A program made the position numbers and the translations under genes. Under the pieces are notes generated by a model, which saw only the letters and a list, made by a program, of their open reading frames with translations, searched no databases and was not told the origin of the DNA. Of a stretch of DNA of 19,833 bases, positions 13,733 to 19,833 are shown in pieces; the stretch's first letter is position 1, and the number at the start of each line of letters is the position of its first letter. This DNA comes from Parcubacteria group bacterium. Lineage in GTDB: Bacteria; Patescibacteriota; Minisyncoccia; Minisyncoccales; JAGUVE01. The stretch is taken from NCBI GenBank assembly GCA_020063075.1, contig JAGUVE010000104.1, positions 1-19,833 on the forward strand, in the 5' to 3' direction.

Positions 13733-14838
13733 AAATTTTTTGATATATTGAGCAAAATCCCCACCCCCATTAACTCTGAAACCAAAGCAGAACCGCCGTA
13801 ACTGATAAAAGGCAGAGGGACGCCGGCTAGCGGCAAAAGGCCGAGCATCGAACCCATATTGACAAATGCCTGGATTGTAATCCAAAGGGCGATCCCAAAC
13901 GCTAAAATTTGAGAAAATTTGTCTTTCGCGTTAAAGCCAATTGCAAATCCTCGCCAAAAAAGGACTAAAAAAAGCAGCACCAAAAGAGCGCCGCCGATAA
14001 ACCCGGTTTCTTCGGAATACACGGCAAATATGGAGTCGGCAAGGGTTTCCGGCAAAAAACCGAATTTTTGCTGAGACATTCCCAGACCCAACCCAAAAAG
14101 CCCCCCTGAGCCCGCGGCAATCAATGCCTGGGTTATCTGATAACCAATGCCCATGGGTTCCGTTTCCGGTTTTAAGAAAACCAAAAACCGGGAGGTTCTA
14201 TAGTGAGCAATTTTTATAAAAGAAAAAAGCGATAAGGACCCGACTAAAATTAATAAAAATATGTGCCAAAGAGGGGTGCCGGAAAAAAAATAAATTAAAC
14301 TTCCGGTTATGATAATTATTCCCAAAGTGCTTACATTGGGCTGCAAAACCAAAAGCAGAGTTATCAGCGAAATTAAAACGGAAAAGGCGGCAAAGGTTTG
14401 GTTGAAATTTTTTCCCGGATTTTTCAAATTCACTCCCTCGCCGCGAGCGCTCAACCAGGCGGATAAATAAATAATAAAAGTAAGCTTTAGAAATTCGGAC
14501 GGCTGCAGGGTTATTATGCCAAAATTCAGCCACCTTGCGGCTCCCCCGGCTTTGACTCCAATTGAGGGCAAAAAAACCATTGCCGTCAAAATAAGATTTA
14601 TTAAAAGCAGAATCAAAGCCCACCTTTTAAAAAACTGCAGGCGAATTTTAAAGACAAGGAAAGCCAAAATTAGGCCCGGAATCAATCCGAATAACAATTG
14701 GTGATTAAAAAAATAATAAGTGTTTCCAAAATTATCGCGAGAAATGGAGGCCGAGACGCTAAAAATCATCAAAATGCCGATGATGAGCAAAACGCTAACA
14801 ACAAAAATTAAAATATAATCCGGGCTTCTTTTCTTCAT
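13729..14838 (-). CDS. ftsW: FtsW, SEDS-family peptidoglycan polymerase
   Basis: 369 residues from the ATG at 14838 (a GTG at 14841 is directly in front). About ten hydrophobic helices. SEDS signatures: GAARWLNFG...LQPSEFLKL (about 99-118), YSEETGFIGG, and GVPLPFISYGGSALVSE near the C-terminus. FtsW polymerises lipid II at the division site with its partner transpeptidase. Rod-shape RodA is the alternative, but the mur-cluster position favours FtsW. It overlaps murG by 4 nt (ATGA). It is preceded by its own promoter and by a structured 108-nt gap after murD. Confidence 0.93.
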   Translation of the reverse strand: MKKRSPDYILIFVVSVLLIIGILMIFSVSASISRDNFGNTYYFFNHQLLFGLIPGLILAFLVFKIRLQFFKRWALILLLINLILTAMVFLPSIGVKAGGAARWLNFGIITLQPSEFLKLTFIIYLSAWLSARGEGVNLKNPGKNFNQTFAAFSVLISLITLLLVLQPNVSTLGIIIITGSLIYFFSGTPLWHIFLLILVGSLSLFSFIKIAHYRTSRFLVFLKPETEPMGIGYQITQALIAAGSGGLFGLGLGMSQQKFGFLPETLADSIFAVYSEETGFIGGALLVLLFLVLFWRGFAIGFNAKDKFSQILAFGIALWITIQAFVNMGSMLGLLPLAGVPLPFISYGGSALVSELMGVGILLNISKNL

Positions 14839-14845
14839 CACCTAT

Positions 14846-14851
14846 ATTGTA
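14846..14851 (-). promoter_or_regulatory. Extended -10 promoter for a leaderless ftsW transcript
   Basis: On the minus strand, TGG-TACAAT ends at 14846, seven bases before the ATG at 14838, so the transcript would start at or beside the start codon. The -35 is weak, which the extended -10 may compensate. This gives ftsW-murG their own entry point within the cluster. Confidence 0.5.
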
Positions 14852-14863
14852 CCACATCAGCCG

Positions 14864-14948
14864 CAGCGTAAAGAACGTAGATTTTGTTCTCCAAAATCGT
14901 ACGTTCAACGTTGCTGGGGCGTTTAAATCGAAAGATTTATCACGCCCC
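14864..14948. repeat. Two adjacent hairpins between murD and ftsW
   Basis: Hairpin 1: GAACGTAGATTTTG (14873-14886) pairs with CAAAATC-G-TACGTTC (14892-14906), one bulged base and a 5-nt loop, with CAGC/GCTG continuing outward. Hairpin 2: GGGGCGT (14916-14922) with ACGCCCC (14942-14948), with an inner AAATC/GATTT stem. Hairpin 2 follows the murD stop directly and may weaken read-through into ftsW, but there is no T tract after it on the minus strand. Confidence 0.6.
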
Positions 14949-14949
14949 G

Positions 14950-16356
14950 CTATTTTTTGGCGAATTTTTTAATGTACTTTTGAAAGAGTTCTCCCTTTTC
15001 TTCATAGTTCTTAAAGAGAGTAAAACTCGGCGAAGCGGTGGAAAGTAAACAAACTTTTCCTTTTTGCGTATGTTTATAGGAGATTTTGACGGCGTCTTTC
15101 ATATTGTGCACAAAAAATGGTTCGATGCGGCTCACCGCAAGATGTTTTGGTATTTTTTTACGCTGAATTTGTCGAAGGGATTTATCCTGAGCTTGCCGAA
15201 TGGATTCCCAGATTCTTTTGCCGGTTGTCGGGAATAAAATTACATTTTTTATTCCGCTTTTCAAAATTCTTTGCGCTAATTTTGTAAAATCAAGATTTCT
15301 TTCGTAGCCGCCCAAGATAATCGTTTGAACGTTTTTTCCCAGGGCGTCCAGAGCCGCTATTGCGGTTTCTTGAATGGTTGACAGGGCGTCGTCATAAAAT
15401 TTTATTCCTTTGAAATCTCCAACGTATTCCAAACGATGAGGCAGAGGTTTAAAATTTTTAACGGCTTCAGCAATTTTTTTTTCTGAAACCCCAAAAATTT
15501 TTCCAACTTCAATCGCGGCCGACACATTCATAAGATTAAAATCTCCTTTTAGAGGAATATCTTTGTTCTTGATAAATTTTTTAATTGTTTTAAGAGCAAT
15601 TGGAGTTCTTTTTGCCCGGGTTCTGATTTTTCTGAGATTTTTGTCTTTGGGGTTAAAAATAAGGTAATTTTGCCTGGATTGATGTTTGGTTATATTTGAT
15701 TTTGAGCCAAAATACTCGTTGAAATCCTTGTAATAATCCAAATGTTCAGGGTAAATATTCAAAAAAACAGCAACCTGGGGGCTTTTTTTGAGTTGATATA
15801 GCTGGTGGCAAGAGAGTTCATAAACGTAGACATCGCCGGGCTTTGCTCTTAATAAAAGCGATAAAGCCGGTTTCCCGATATTGCCGACCAAATTTACCCT
15901 GTTAAATGTTTGCGAAGCAAATTTAACAGGGTGAACCTTTAATTCCTCTTTCAAAATTTTGTAAATCAAAACGGTTGTGGTGCTCTTGCCCTTGGTACCC
16001 GTGACTCCTACAATCTTTCCCGGACAATTTTCAAAGAATATTTGGGTCGGCGAAACAATTTTTCCCCTTTTATAAGCCATTTCAACTTCCGGCAAGTGAA
16101 TCGGAACCCCCGGCGACTTGATTATTACATCGTAATCTTTAATTGCTTTTAAATAATTCTCACCAAGATGCCATTTAACTTTTCTATCTTTTTTAATTAT
16201 ATTTTTGATGTTTAATTTTTGATTTTTGATTTTTTCTTTGTCCCCCACTCCAATAACTTTTTTCGGAAAAATTTTCCTCAGAAAGAAAAAGGCATCTAAT
16301 CCCTCTTTTCCCAAACCCAAAATCAAAATTTTCTTATTTTTCCAATGTTCCAACAT
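14950..16356 (-). CDS. murD: UDP-MurNAc-L-Ala glutamate ligase, MurD2-like (probably adds L-Glu)
   Basis: 468 residues. Mur-ligase layout: N-terminal Rossmann domain (ILILGLGKEGL, 10-20; SPGVP, 81-85), ATP P-loop GVTGTKGKSTT (117-127), LVGNIG (156-161), LNIYPEHLDYY (199-209), then the C-terminal domain. Where classical MurD has NDSKATN, this has YDDALSTIQETAIAAL (321-336). Where E. coli has SPACASLDQF, this has STASPSFTLF (439-448). Both segments contact the D-Glu in classical MurD. These changes, and the adjacent murL, point to a MurD2-type enzyme that ligates L-Glu. Its start overlaps the murL end by 23 nt. Residues 386-398 (SIRQAQDKSLRQI region) come from a palindromic insert. Confidence 0.9.
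   Translation of the reverse strand: MLEHWKNKKILILGLGKEGLDAFFFLRKIFPKKVIGVGDKEKIKNQKLNIKNIIKKDRKVKWHLGENYLKAIKDYDVIIKSPGVPIHLPEVEMAYKRGKIVSPTQIFFENCPGKIVGVTGTKGKSTTTVLIYKILKEELKVHPVKFASQTFNRVNLVGNIGKPALSLLLRAKPGDVYVYELSCHQLYQLKKSPQVAVFLNIYPEHLDYYKDFNEYFGSKSNITKHQSRQNYLIFNPKDKNLRKIRTRAKRTPIALKTIKKFIKNKDIPLKGDFNLMNVSAAIEVGKIFGVSEKKIAEAVKNFKPLPHRLEYVGDFKGIKFYDDALSTIQETAIAALDALGKNVQTIILGGYERNLDFTKLAQRILKSGIKNVILFPTTGKRIWESIRQAQDKSLRQIQRKKIPKHLAVSRIEPFFVHNMKDAVKISYKHTQKGKVCLLSTASPSFTLFKNYEEKGELFQKYIKKFAKK
15163..15201. repeat. In-frame palindromic repeat in murD (RQAQDK type)
   Basis: The minus strand carries TTCGGCAAGCTCAGGAT followed by TTCGACAAATTCAG, two diverged units of the TTCGACAAGCTCAGGA repeat, translated IRQAQDKSLRQIQ. 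The same unit is found in murL at 17636-17675. Confidence 0.75.
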
Positions 16357-17776
16357 AGAACTTCAAAATTCTTTCAAAACTTTTTGGCAGATAATTTTGC
16401 TTTGCAAAAGAGCGCAATATTTGATGAGAATCTTTTTTTAAATTTGGATATTTTGGCAAGATTTTCTTTTGAAAATAATCTAAAAGAAAAGGCAATTTCG
16501 CTCCTTTAAAGCTGCGGAGGGCGAGGTAAAACGCGGCTAAGCTCTCCTTTTGCGCACCAACGCATTCAAAGGGTTTAAATCCCCTCTCCCCCGCCAATTG
16601 CTCCATCAGGGGCAAGAGGGTTTTATCGGCAAATAAATTTTTCCCGAATATTTTTAATATTTTTGTTTCTTCTAAAAAAGGATAAAGGGCGGCAAACGTG
16701 AATAGACATTTTGGGCATTTACCGCACCATTTTTTAATAGGCTTTATTCGGCCGGAATTTGTCCGGTAAGCCGGGTTGCAGCTCAAAAATGCTTTAAAAT
16801 ATCTCGGATATTTGGAGAATAATTTGGCAATTTGGATTTCGTAAAGAGGCCGCAGAAAACTGAAATAATAAACATCTTTTGCCAGATACTTTTTTGAATA
16901 ATCCCTGAATTTTTTCTCAAAATCAAAGCTTTTTGAATATTGATGATTAATCATTCTGCCCAAATACCTTACATTTCCTTCGTTTGAACTTTTCTCATTA
17001 GAAAACGCAATGAATTTGAAATCAAAAATTGCGGCCAAAAGAACGCTCAAGAAAGCAAGATAAGCCGAAAAAGGAGTATGACCATTTAAAAACCCCTTTT
17101 GATTTAATTCCAATAATTTCTTATCAATTTTTCGTTTAACCACAACCGGATTTTTACAGCCGGCAATTTTAATAATTTTCAAAGCGGCATTTGTTGGATT
17201 CAAACTAAAACATCTAATATTCTTATTTGAACGTTTCAATAATTCCAAGGTCAAGGCCGAATCCTTTCCTCCCCCAATCGGCACTGAAATTTTATTTCCG
17301 GGAAACCCGGACTCGTAAAGATTACGAAACCCGGACTCGTAAATGGTGGAAATTTTGAGAAAATTCGGATTCAAAAAGTTAATTTTGTTTTCATAAAAAA
17401 ATTGACCCATGCCGTTTGATATTAACTCTTTCCACCACCCAATTTGTTCTTTATTTAAAAACCCTGTTTGAATTTCAATTTTTGGTGAACAGGTTGTCTT
17501 CCAATAACTCAAAAGTTCAATTAAGCCCAGATGAAAGACCAAATTGTCTAAAACCCGCTCCCCCGCTCTGACAATTTGCTCCTTGCTAACATTTTTAATA
17601 ATTACTTTCGGTTCAAAAAAGATACCGGGTTCAACCCTTCGGCTTTGCTCAGGGTTGTCCTGAGCTTGTCGAAGGACAATCTCAAAACAAAAAGAAATCT
17701 TTAAATCTTTATTTAAAATTTTATAAAAATAATTCTTGTAGATGAATTTCGGATATTTATTTCGTAAATTTTTCAT
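16334..17776 (-). CDS. murL: UDP-MurNAc-L-Ala-L-Glu epimerase (MurL-like)
   Basis: 480 residues from the ATG at 17776 (MKNLRNKYPK); the frame continues to 17827, but those residues overlap the end of mraY. MurL, known from Xanthomonas, uses ATP to epimerise the terminal L-Glu of UDP-MurNAc-L-Ala-L-Glu to D-Glu. Visible family features: SVPIGGGKDSALTLELL (164-180), a PP-loop-like ATP site; FIAFSNEKSSNEGN (255-268); SCNPAYR (332-338); and KWCGKCPKC (349-357), which could bind a metal. Two odd insertions: a RQAQDNPEQSRR palindromic repeat (36-47) and an 8-residue tandem duplication YESGFRNL/YESGFPGN (146-161). It lies between mraY and murD, 7 nt after mraY and overlapping murD. Confidence 0.8.
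   Translation of the reverse strand: MKNLRNKYPKFIYKNYFYKILNKDLKISFCFEIVLRQAQDNPEQSRRVEPGIFFEPKVIIKNVSKEQIVRAGERVLDNLVFHLGLIELLSYWKTTCSPKIEIQTGFLNKEQIGWWKELISNGMGQFFYENKINFLNPNFLKISTIYESGFRNLYESGFPGNKISVPIGGGKDSALTLELLKRSNKNIRCFSLNPTNAALKIIKIAGCKNPVVVKRKIDKKLLELNQKGFLNGHTPFSAYLAFLSVLLAAIFDFKFIAFSNEKSSNEGNVRYLGRMINHQYSKSFDFEKKFRDYSKKYLAKDVYYFSFLRPLYEIQIAKLFSKYPRYFKAFLSCNPAYRTNSGRIKPIKKWCGKCPKCLFTFAALYPFLEETKILKIFGKNLFADKTLLPLMEQLAGERGFKPFECVGAQKESLAAFYLALRSFKGAKLPFLLDYFQKKILPKYPNLKKDSHQILRSFAKQNYLPKSFERILKFYVGTLEK
17302..17343. repeat. 18-bp direct repeat, 24-nt period, inside murL
   Basis: GAAACCCGGACTCGTAAA at 17302-17319 and again, identical, at 17326-17343. The 24-nt spacing keeps the frame and duplicates eight residues (YESGFxxx) just before the ATP-site motif. 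It looks like a recent tandem slip. Confidence 0.9.
17636..17675. repeat. In-frame palindromic repeat in murL (RQAQD..PEQSRR type)
   Basis: CCTTCG (17636-17641) pairs with CGAAGG (17670-17675) and GCTCAGG (17647-17653) with CCTGAGC (17659-17665). On the minus strand it contains TTCGACAAGCTCAGGA and is read in frame as LRQAQDNPEQSRRV. It lies in the N-terminal part of MurL. Confidence 0.85.
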
Positions 17777-17783
17777 TTTGCCT

Positions 17784-18863
17784 TTATCCCAGTAATTTGA
17801 TTGCGGTCCCCAAGACCGCGAAAACAACGGATATGAGCCAAAATCGCATTGTTATCTGATGGGCCGGCCAACCCCTGGCTTCAAAATGATGGTGGATAGG
17901 CGTGGAAAGCCAAATTTTCTTTTTTCTGAATTTTTTGGATAACAGCTGCAGTATTATTGATGCGACTTCAATTACCATAATTCCGGCAATGATTGGCAAG
18001 ACCGTGACCGAGTCAGTCAAAAAAGCGACAACTGCCATTGTTGAAGTCAAGCCCAAAATTCCGGTTTCCCCCATATAAAATTTAGCCGGCGGGATGTTGA
18101 ACCACAGAAATGCAAAAATGGTTCCGGCGGTAGCCGCAGAAAAAGCGGCTAAATCCGCTTTTCCCTGGGAGAAAGCAATGACGGCAAAGGCGCTGAAAAT
18201 TGAAGCAAAAATACCGCCCGATAATCCGTCTAAACCGTCAATTACCCCGCCCGCCCAGGCGGCGACCATCACCAAAACATATAAGGGAATTATCCAGAAA
18301 CCCAAAGTCAAATTAACTCCTTTAGGGAAATCAAAAATTAAGGGAATATGAATTGTATCCCAGCCCAGTTTATAATAAAACCAAAGTCCGCCGACAAATC
18401 CGATTAAAGCAACAATAAGCAAACGCCGGGTAAAAGCCATTCCTCCTCCGGCATATTTTCCCAAACCCAAAACCTGCAGGATGTCGTCAGCTAATCCAAC
18501 CAAAGCTCCGGCTATTAAGGTAAAGAGCGGGAGCCAGGTTTCACTTCTGGAAAAAAAATTAAATTTCTTAAGCCACCACGGGTTTGAAAATTGCGATAAA
18601 ATAAAAAACAAAACCGTAACGAACAAAACTGAAATCCAGATTAAAATCCCGCCTCCCCGGGGAATTTTCACCTCTCTTTCTTTGTGCAGAGAATAAAAAA
18701 CTTCCGCATCTTCTCCGGTAATTGTTTTTTTTCGGGGTTCTTTTTTCCAAAATTTGAGTTTATATAAATATTTGATTAAAAGCGGCGCCAAAGCCAGAGA
18801 TATGAAGGCAGACAATGCCATTATAAAGAAAACTTTAATCACATTGAAGGTATATATGGTCAT
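17784..18863 (-). CDS. mraY: Phospho-MurNAc-pentapeptide translocase
   Basis: 359 residues, about ten transmembrane helices. It transfers phospho-MurNAc-peptide to undecaprenyl phosphate to make lipid I. The active-site Asp pair is in GLADD, the VIDGLDGLSGG loop keeps the two Asp of the NLTDGLDG motif, and TPIHHHFEARGW is the HHH loop near the C-terminus. In the third catalytic segment, normally FMGDTGS, it reads YMGETGI, so the conserved Asp is Glu. The surrounding RFW..S ending is normal. It heads the mraY-murL-murD unit. Upstream is a 135-nt gap with three hairpins. Confidence 0.95.
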   Translation of the reverse strand: MTIYTFNVIKVFFIMALSAFISLALAPLLIKYLYKLKFWKKEPRKKTITGEDAEVFYSLHKEREVKIPRGGGILIWISVLFVTVLFFILSQFSNPWWLKKFNFFSRSETWLPLFTLIAGALVGLADDILQVLGLGKYAGGGMAFTRRLLIVALIGFVGGLWFYYKLGWDTIHIPLIFDFPKGVNLTLGFWIIPLYVLVMVAAWAGGVIDGLDGLSGGIFASIFSAFAVIAFSQGKADLAAFSAATAGTIFAFLWFNIPPAKFYMGETGILGLTSTMAVVAFLTDSVTVLPIIAGIMVIEVASIILQLLSKKFRKKKIWLSTPIHHHFEARGWPAHQITMRFWLISVVFAVLGTAIKLLG

Positions 18864-18890
18864 TGTTTAGAAATTTGAAAAATTTCCAGT

Positions 18891-18962
18891 TATAGGAAAC
18901 CTTTGGTTTCCTATATGCTTAACTTTTTCGACAACTGTCGGAAAAGTTAAGTGAAAATTCAC
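18891..18962. repeat. Three hairpins in the gap between the L,D-transpeptidase gene and mraY
   Basis: Hairpin A: TATAGGAAACC (18891-18901) with GGTTTCCTATA (18905-18915), perfect, 3-nt loop. Hairpin B: CTTAACTTTTTCGACA (18918-18933) with TGTCGGAAAAGTTAAG (18936-18951), 15 pairs plus one wobble. Hairpin C: GTGAAAATTCAC (18951-18962), palindromic, followed on the + strand by TTTTTATT. They lie 27-99 nt before the mraY start on its coding strand and could be attenuators, processing sites or remnants of small elements. Confidence 0.8.
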
Positions 18963-18998
18963 TTTTTATTGTATGGGAAATTTTGTCTGTTTTGCGCG

Positions 18999-19544
18999 CT
19001 AAAAAATTATAATTTTAGTGCCGATTTTTACCCGTTGATAAATTTTTTCCGCATCTCCAATTTTTAACCTTATACACCCGAGAGAATCGGTTTCTCCGAT
19101 TTTATCTTCGCCGACTCTTTTTCCGTTCAGGTTTATCGGAAGTTCATGGAAGCCGTGGTCTTCATGGAAGCCGATCCAAAAAGGCAGCCAGCTCTCGGCA
19201 ATTTTTGAGTAAAGCACAGGGGTCTTGTATATAACAGAAAATTCTCCCGTTGGAGTAGGGGTGTCTTGTTTTCCGGTTGAAACAGAGAATTCTTCAAGCG
19301 CCTTCCCATCTTCGCATATTCTTGTTTTTTGTTCCTTTAAGCTGACCTCAATTCCATTTTTAATCTCTTGGCACAGCGTTTGAGTTTCACTTTTGGGCGG
19401 AACCAATAAAGGCGGAGACCCAATTTCCGGGTTGTTGTACAGAAAACTGAAAGTTTTCTGTAAATTAATATACTTTAATAATAAAATTCCGCTAAGAATC
19501 CCGATAACGAATATTAAAATAAAAATTAGAAATTTATTTTTCAT
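18999..19544 (-). CDS. Membrane-anchored L,D-transpeptidase-like (YkuD) protein
   Basis: 181 residues. An N-terminal transmembrane anchor (about 4-24) leads, after a Pro-rich linker, into a YkuD domain: STGKQDTPTPTGEF (89-102), HEDHGFHEL (127-135, supplying the catalytic His) and DSLGCIRL (153-160) with the nucleophile Cys157, then a normal GTKIIIF end. The usual [S/T]HGC motif reads SLGC, so the His before Gly-Cys is Leu. These enzymes make 3-3 cross-links or attach proteins to peptidoglycan outside the membrane. The ATG overlaps the aspS stop by 11 nt. Next to mraY, a cell-wall role is consistent; the two Cys at 58 and 77 may pair. Confidence 0.85.
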   Translation of the reverse strand: MKNKFLIFILIFVIGILSGILLLKYINLQKTFSFLYNNPEIGSPPLLVPPKSETQTLCQEIKNGIEVSLKEQKTRICEDGKALEEFSVSTGKQDTPTPTGEFSVIYKTPVLYSKIAESWLPFWIGFHEDHGFHELPINLNGKRVGEDKIGETDSLGCIRLKIGDAEKIYQRVKIGTKIIIF

Positions 19545-19833
19545 TTTCCCCCGCTTCTTTTTTTGAACCGTAAACTGCGTTAATATGCAATTCTTTTAGT
19601 TGTTCTTTGCTCACCTCAGCCGGGACATCCATCATCAGGTCCCGGTTATCTCCGGTTTTGGGAAAAGCGATGACTTCTCGGATGTTTGGTTCCTGAAAAA
19701 GTATTGCCAGAAACCTGTCAACTCCCAAAGCAATCCCGCCGTGCGGCGGGACGCCGTAGCCAAATGCCTCAAAATAGTGGGCAAAATTTTTTTTGATTTC
19801 ATCTTTTTTATGGCCCAATACCTCAAAAACAGC
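19534..19833 (-). CDS. aspS: Aspartyl-tRNA synthetase, C-terminal part (start outside window)
   Basis: 99 codons at the C-terminus of a class II synthetase; the frame is open to the window end, and the TTG at 19818 is an internal Leu, not a start. Class II motif 3 is seen in PPHGGIALGVDRFLAIL, followed by IREVIAFPKTGDNRDLMMDVPAEVS and the AspS-type end EQLKELHI. The length past motif 3 is normal. Discriminating versus non-discriminating (Asp/Asn) type cannot be judged from this fragment. It is the upstream member of the aspS-YkuD-mraY run and overlaps the YkuD gene by 11 nt. Confidence 0.95.
   Translation of the reverse strand, partial: AVFEVLGHKKDEIKKNFAHYFEAFGYGVPPHGGIALGVDRFLAILFQEPNIREVIAFPKTGDNRDLMMDVPAEVSKEQLKELHINAVYGSKKEAGENEK

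Noticed and set aside
13733..13885. N-terminal extension of MurG
   Set aside because: Would overlap ftsW by over 150 nt; MTKILFAGGG is the family start and overlaps the ftsW stop as ATGA.
14198..14623. 141-codon minus-strand ORF within ftsW
   Set aside because: Shadow of ftsW in another frame; FtsW has full family motifs across this stretch.
17777..17827. N-terminal extension of MurL to 17827
   Set aside because: Lies inside the mraY coding end; the ATG at 17776, 7 nt after the mraY stop, fits the operon spacing.
19635..19826. Separate 63-codon minus-strand ORF at the window end
   Set aside because: Alternative frame of aspS, whose motif 3 is in the other frame.

Overview
The window looks like part of a small, AT-rich (roughly 36-40 % G+C by eye) bacterial genome of the Patescibacteria / Candidate Phyla Radiation type, probably Parcubacteria-like. 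The reasons are the short, divergent but intact housekeeping proteins, genes packed with 4-25 nt overlaps, very few Shine-Dalgarno sequences, a MurD2/MurL-like route to D-glutamate, and several small membrane proteins without recognisable relatives. TGA is used as a stop (ftsW, the 51-aa protein gene), so the recoded SR1/Gracilibacteria code does not apply. The taxonomic placement is inference.

Left part (1-8049, almost all + strand): the 3' part of an agmatinase-family ureohydrolase, DNA polymerase IV (dinB), a small membrane-anchored coiled-coil ORF, a REP-associated tyrosine transposase (RAYT) with a perfect 41-bp palindrome before its start, a 193-bp inverted-repeat element inserted between the ctpA promoter and its ATG, ctpA protease, ribosomal protein L9 (rplI), CTP synthase (pyrG), ribosomal protein L27 (rpmA, minus strand), a 51-aa membrane protein and a geranylgeranyl-reductase-like flavoprotein.

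Middle (8.05-9.26 kb): gene direction switches to minus. A Xer tyrosine recombinase is preceded by a 28-bp sequence organised like a dif site (11+6+11). With genes on both sides pointing towards it, this may be the replication terminus.

Right part (9260-19833, all minus strand): a small exported protein, a protein with a degenerate HDxxH metallopeptidase-like centre, glutamyl-tRNA synthetase (gltX), then a peptidoglycan block read from right to left: aspS (partial), an L,D-transpeptidase-like protein, mraY, murL, murD (MurD2-like), ftsW, murG. MraY makes lipid I and MurG lipid II, FtsW polymerises it, and the YkuD protein may cross-link it. MurD would add L-Glu to UDP-MurNAc-L-Ala and MurL would epimerise that residue, so a glutamate racemase would not be needed.

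The window is rich in small palindromic elements: a 155-bp MITE-like element with a 5-bp target duplication that rewrote the last codon and stop of murG; the 193-bp element in front of ctpA; in-frame palindromic inserts inside gltX, murD and murL; and hairpins in most of the larger intergenic gaps. No tRNA, rRNA or CRISPR array was found.
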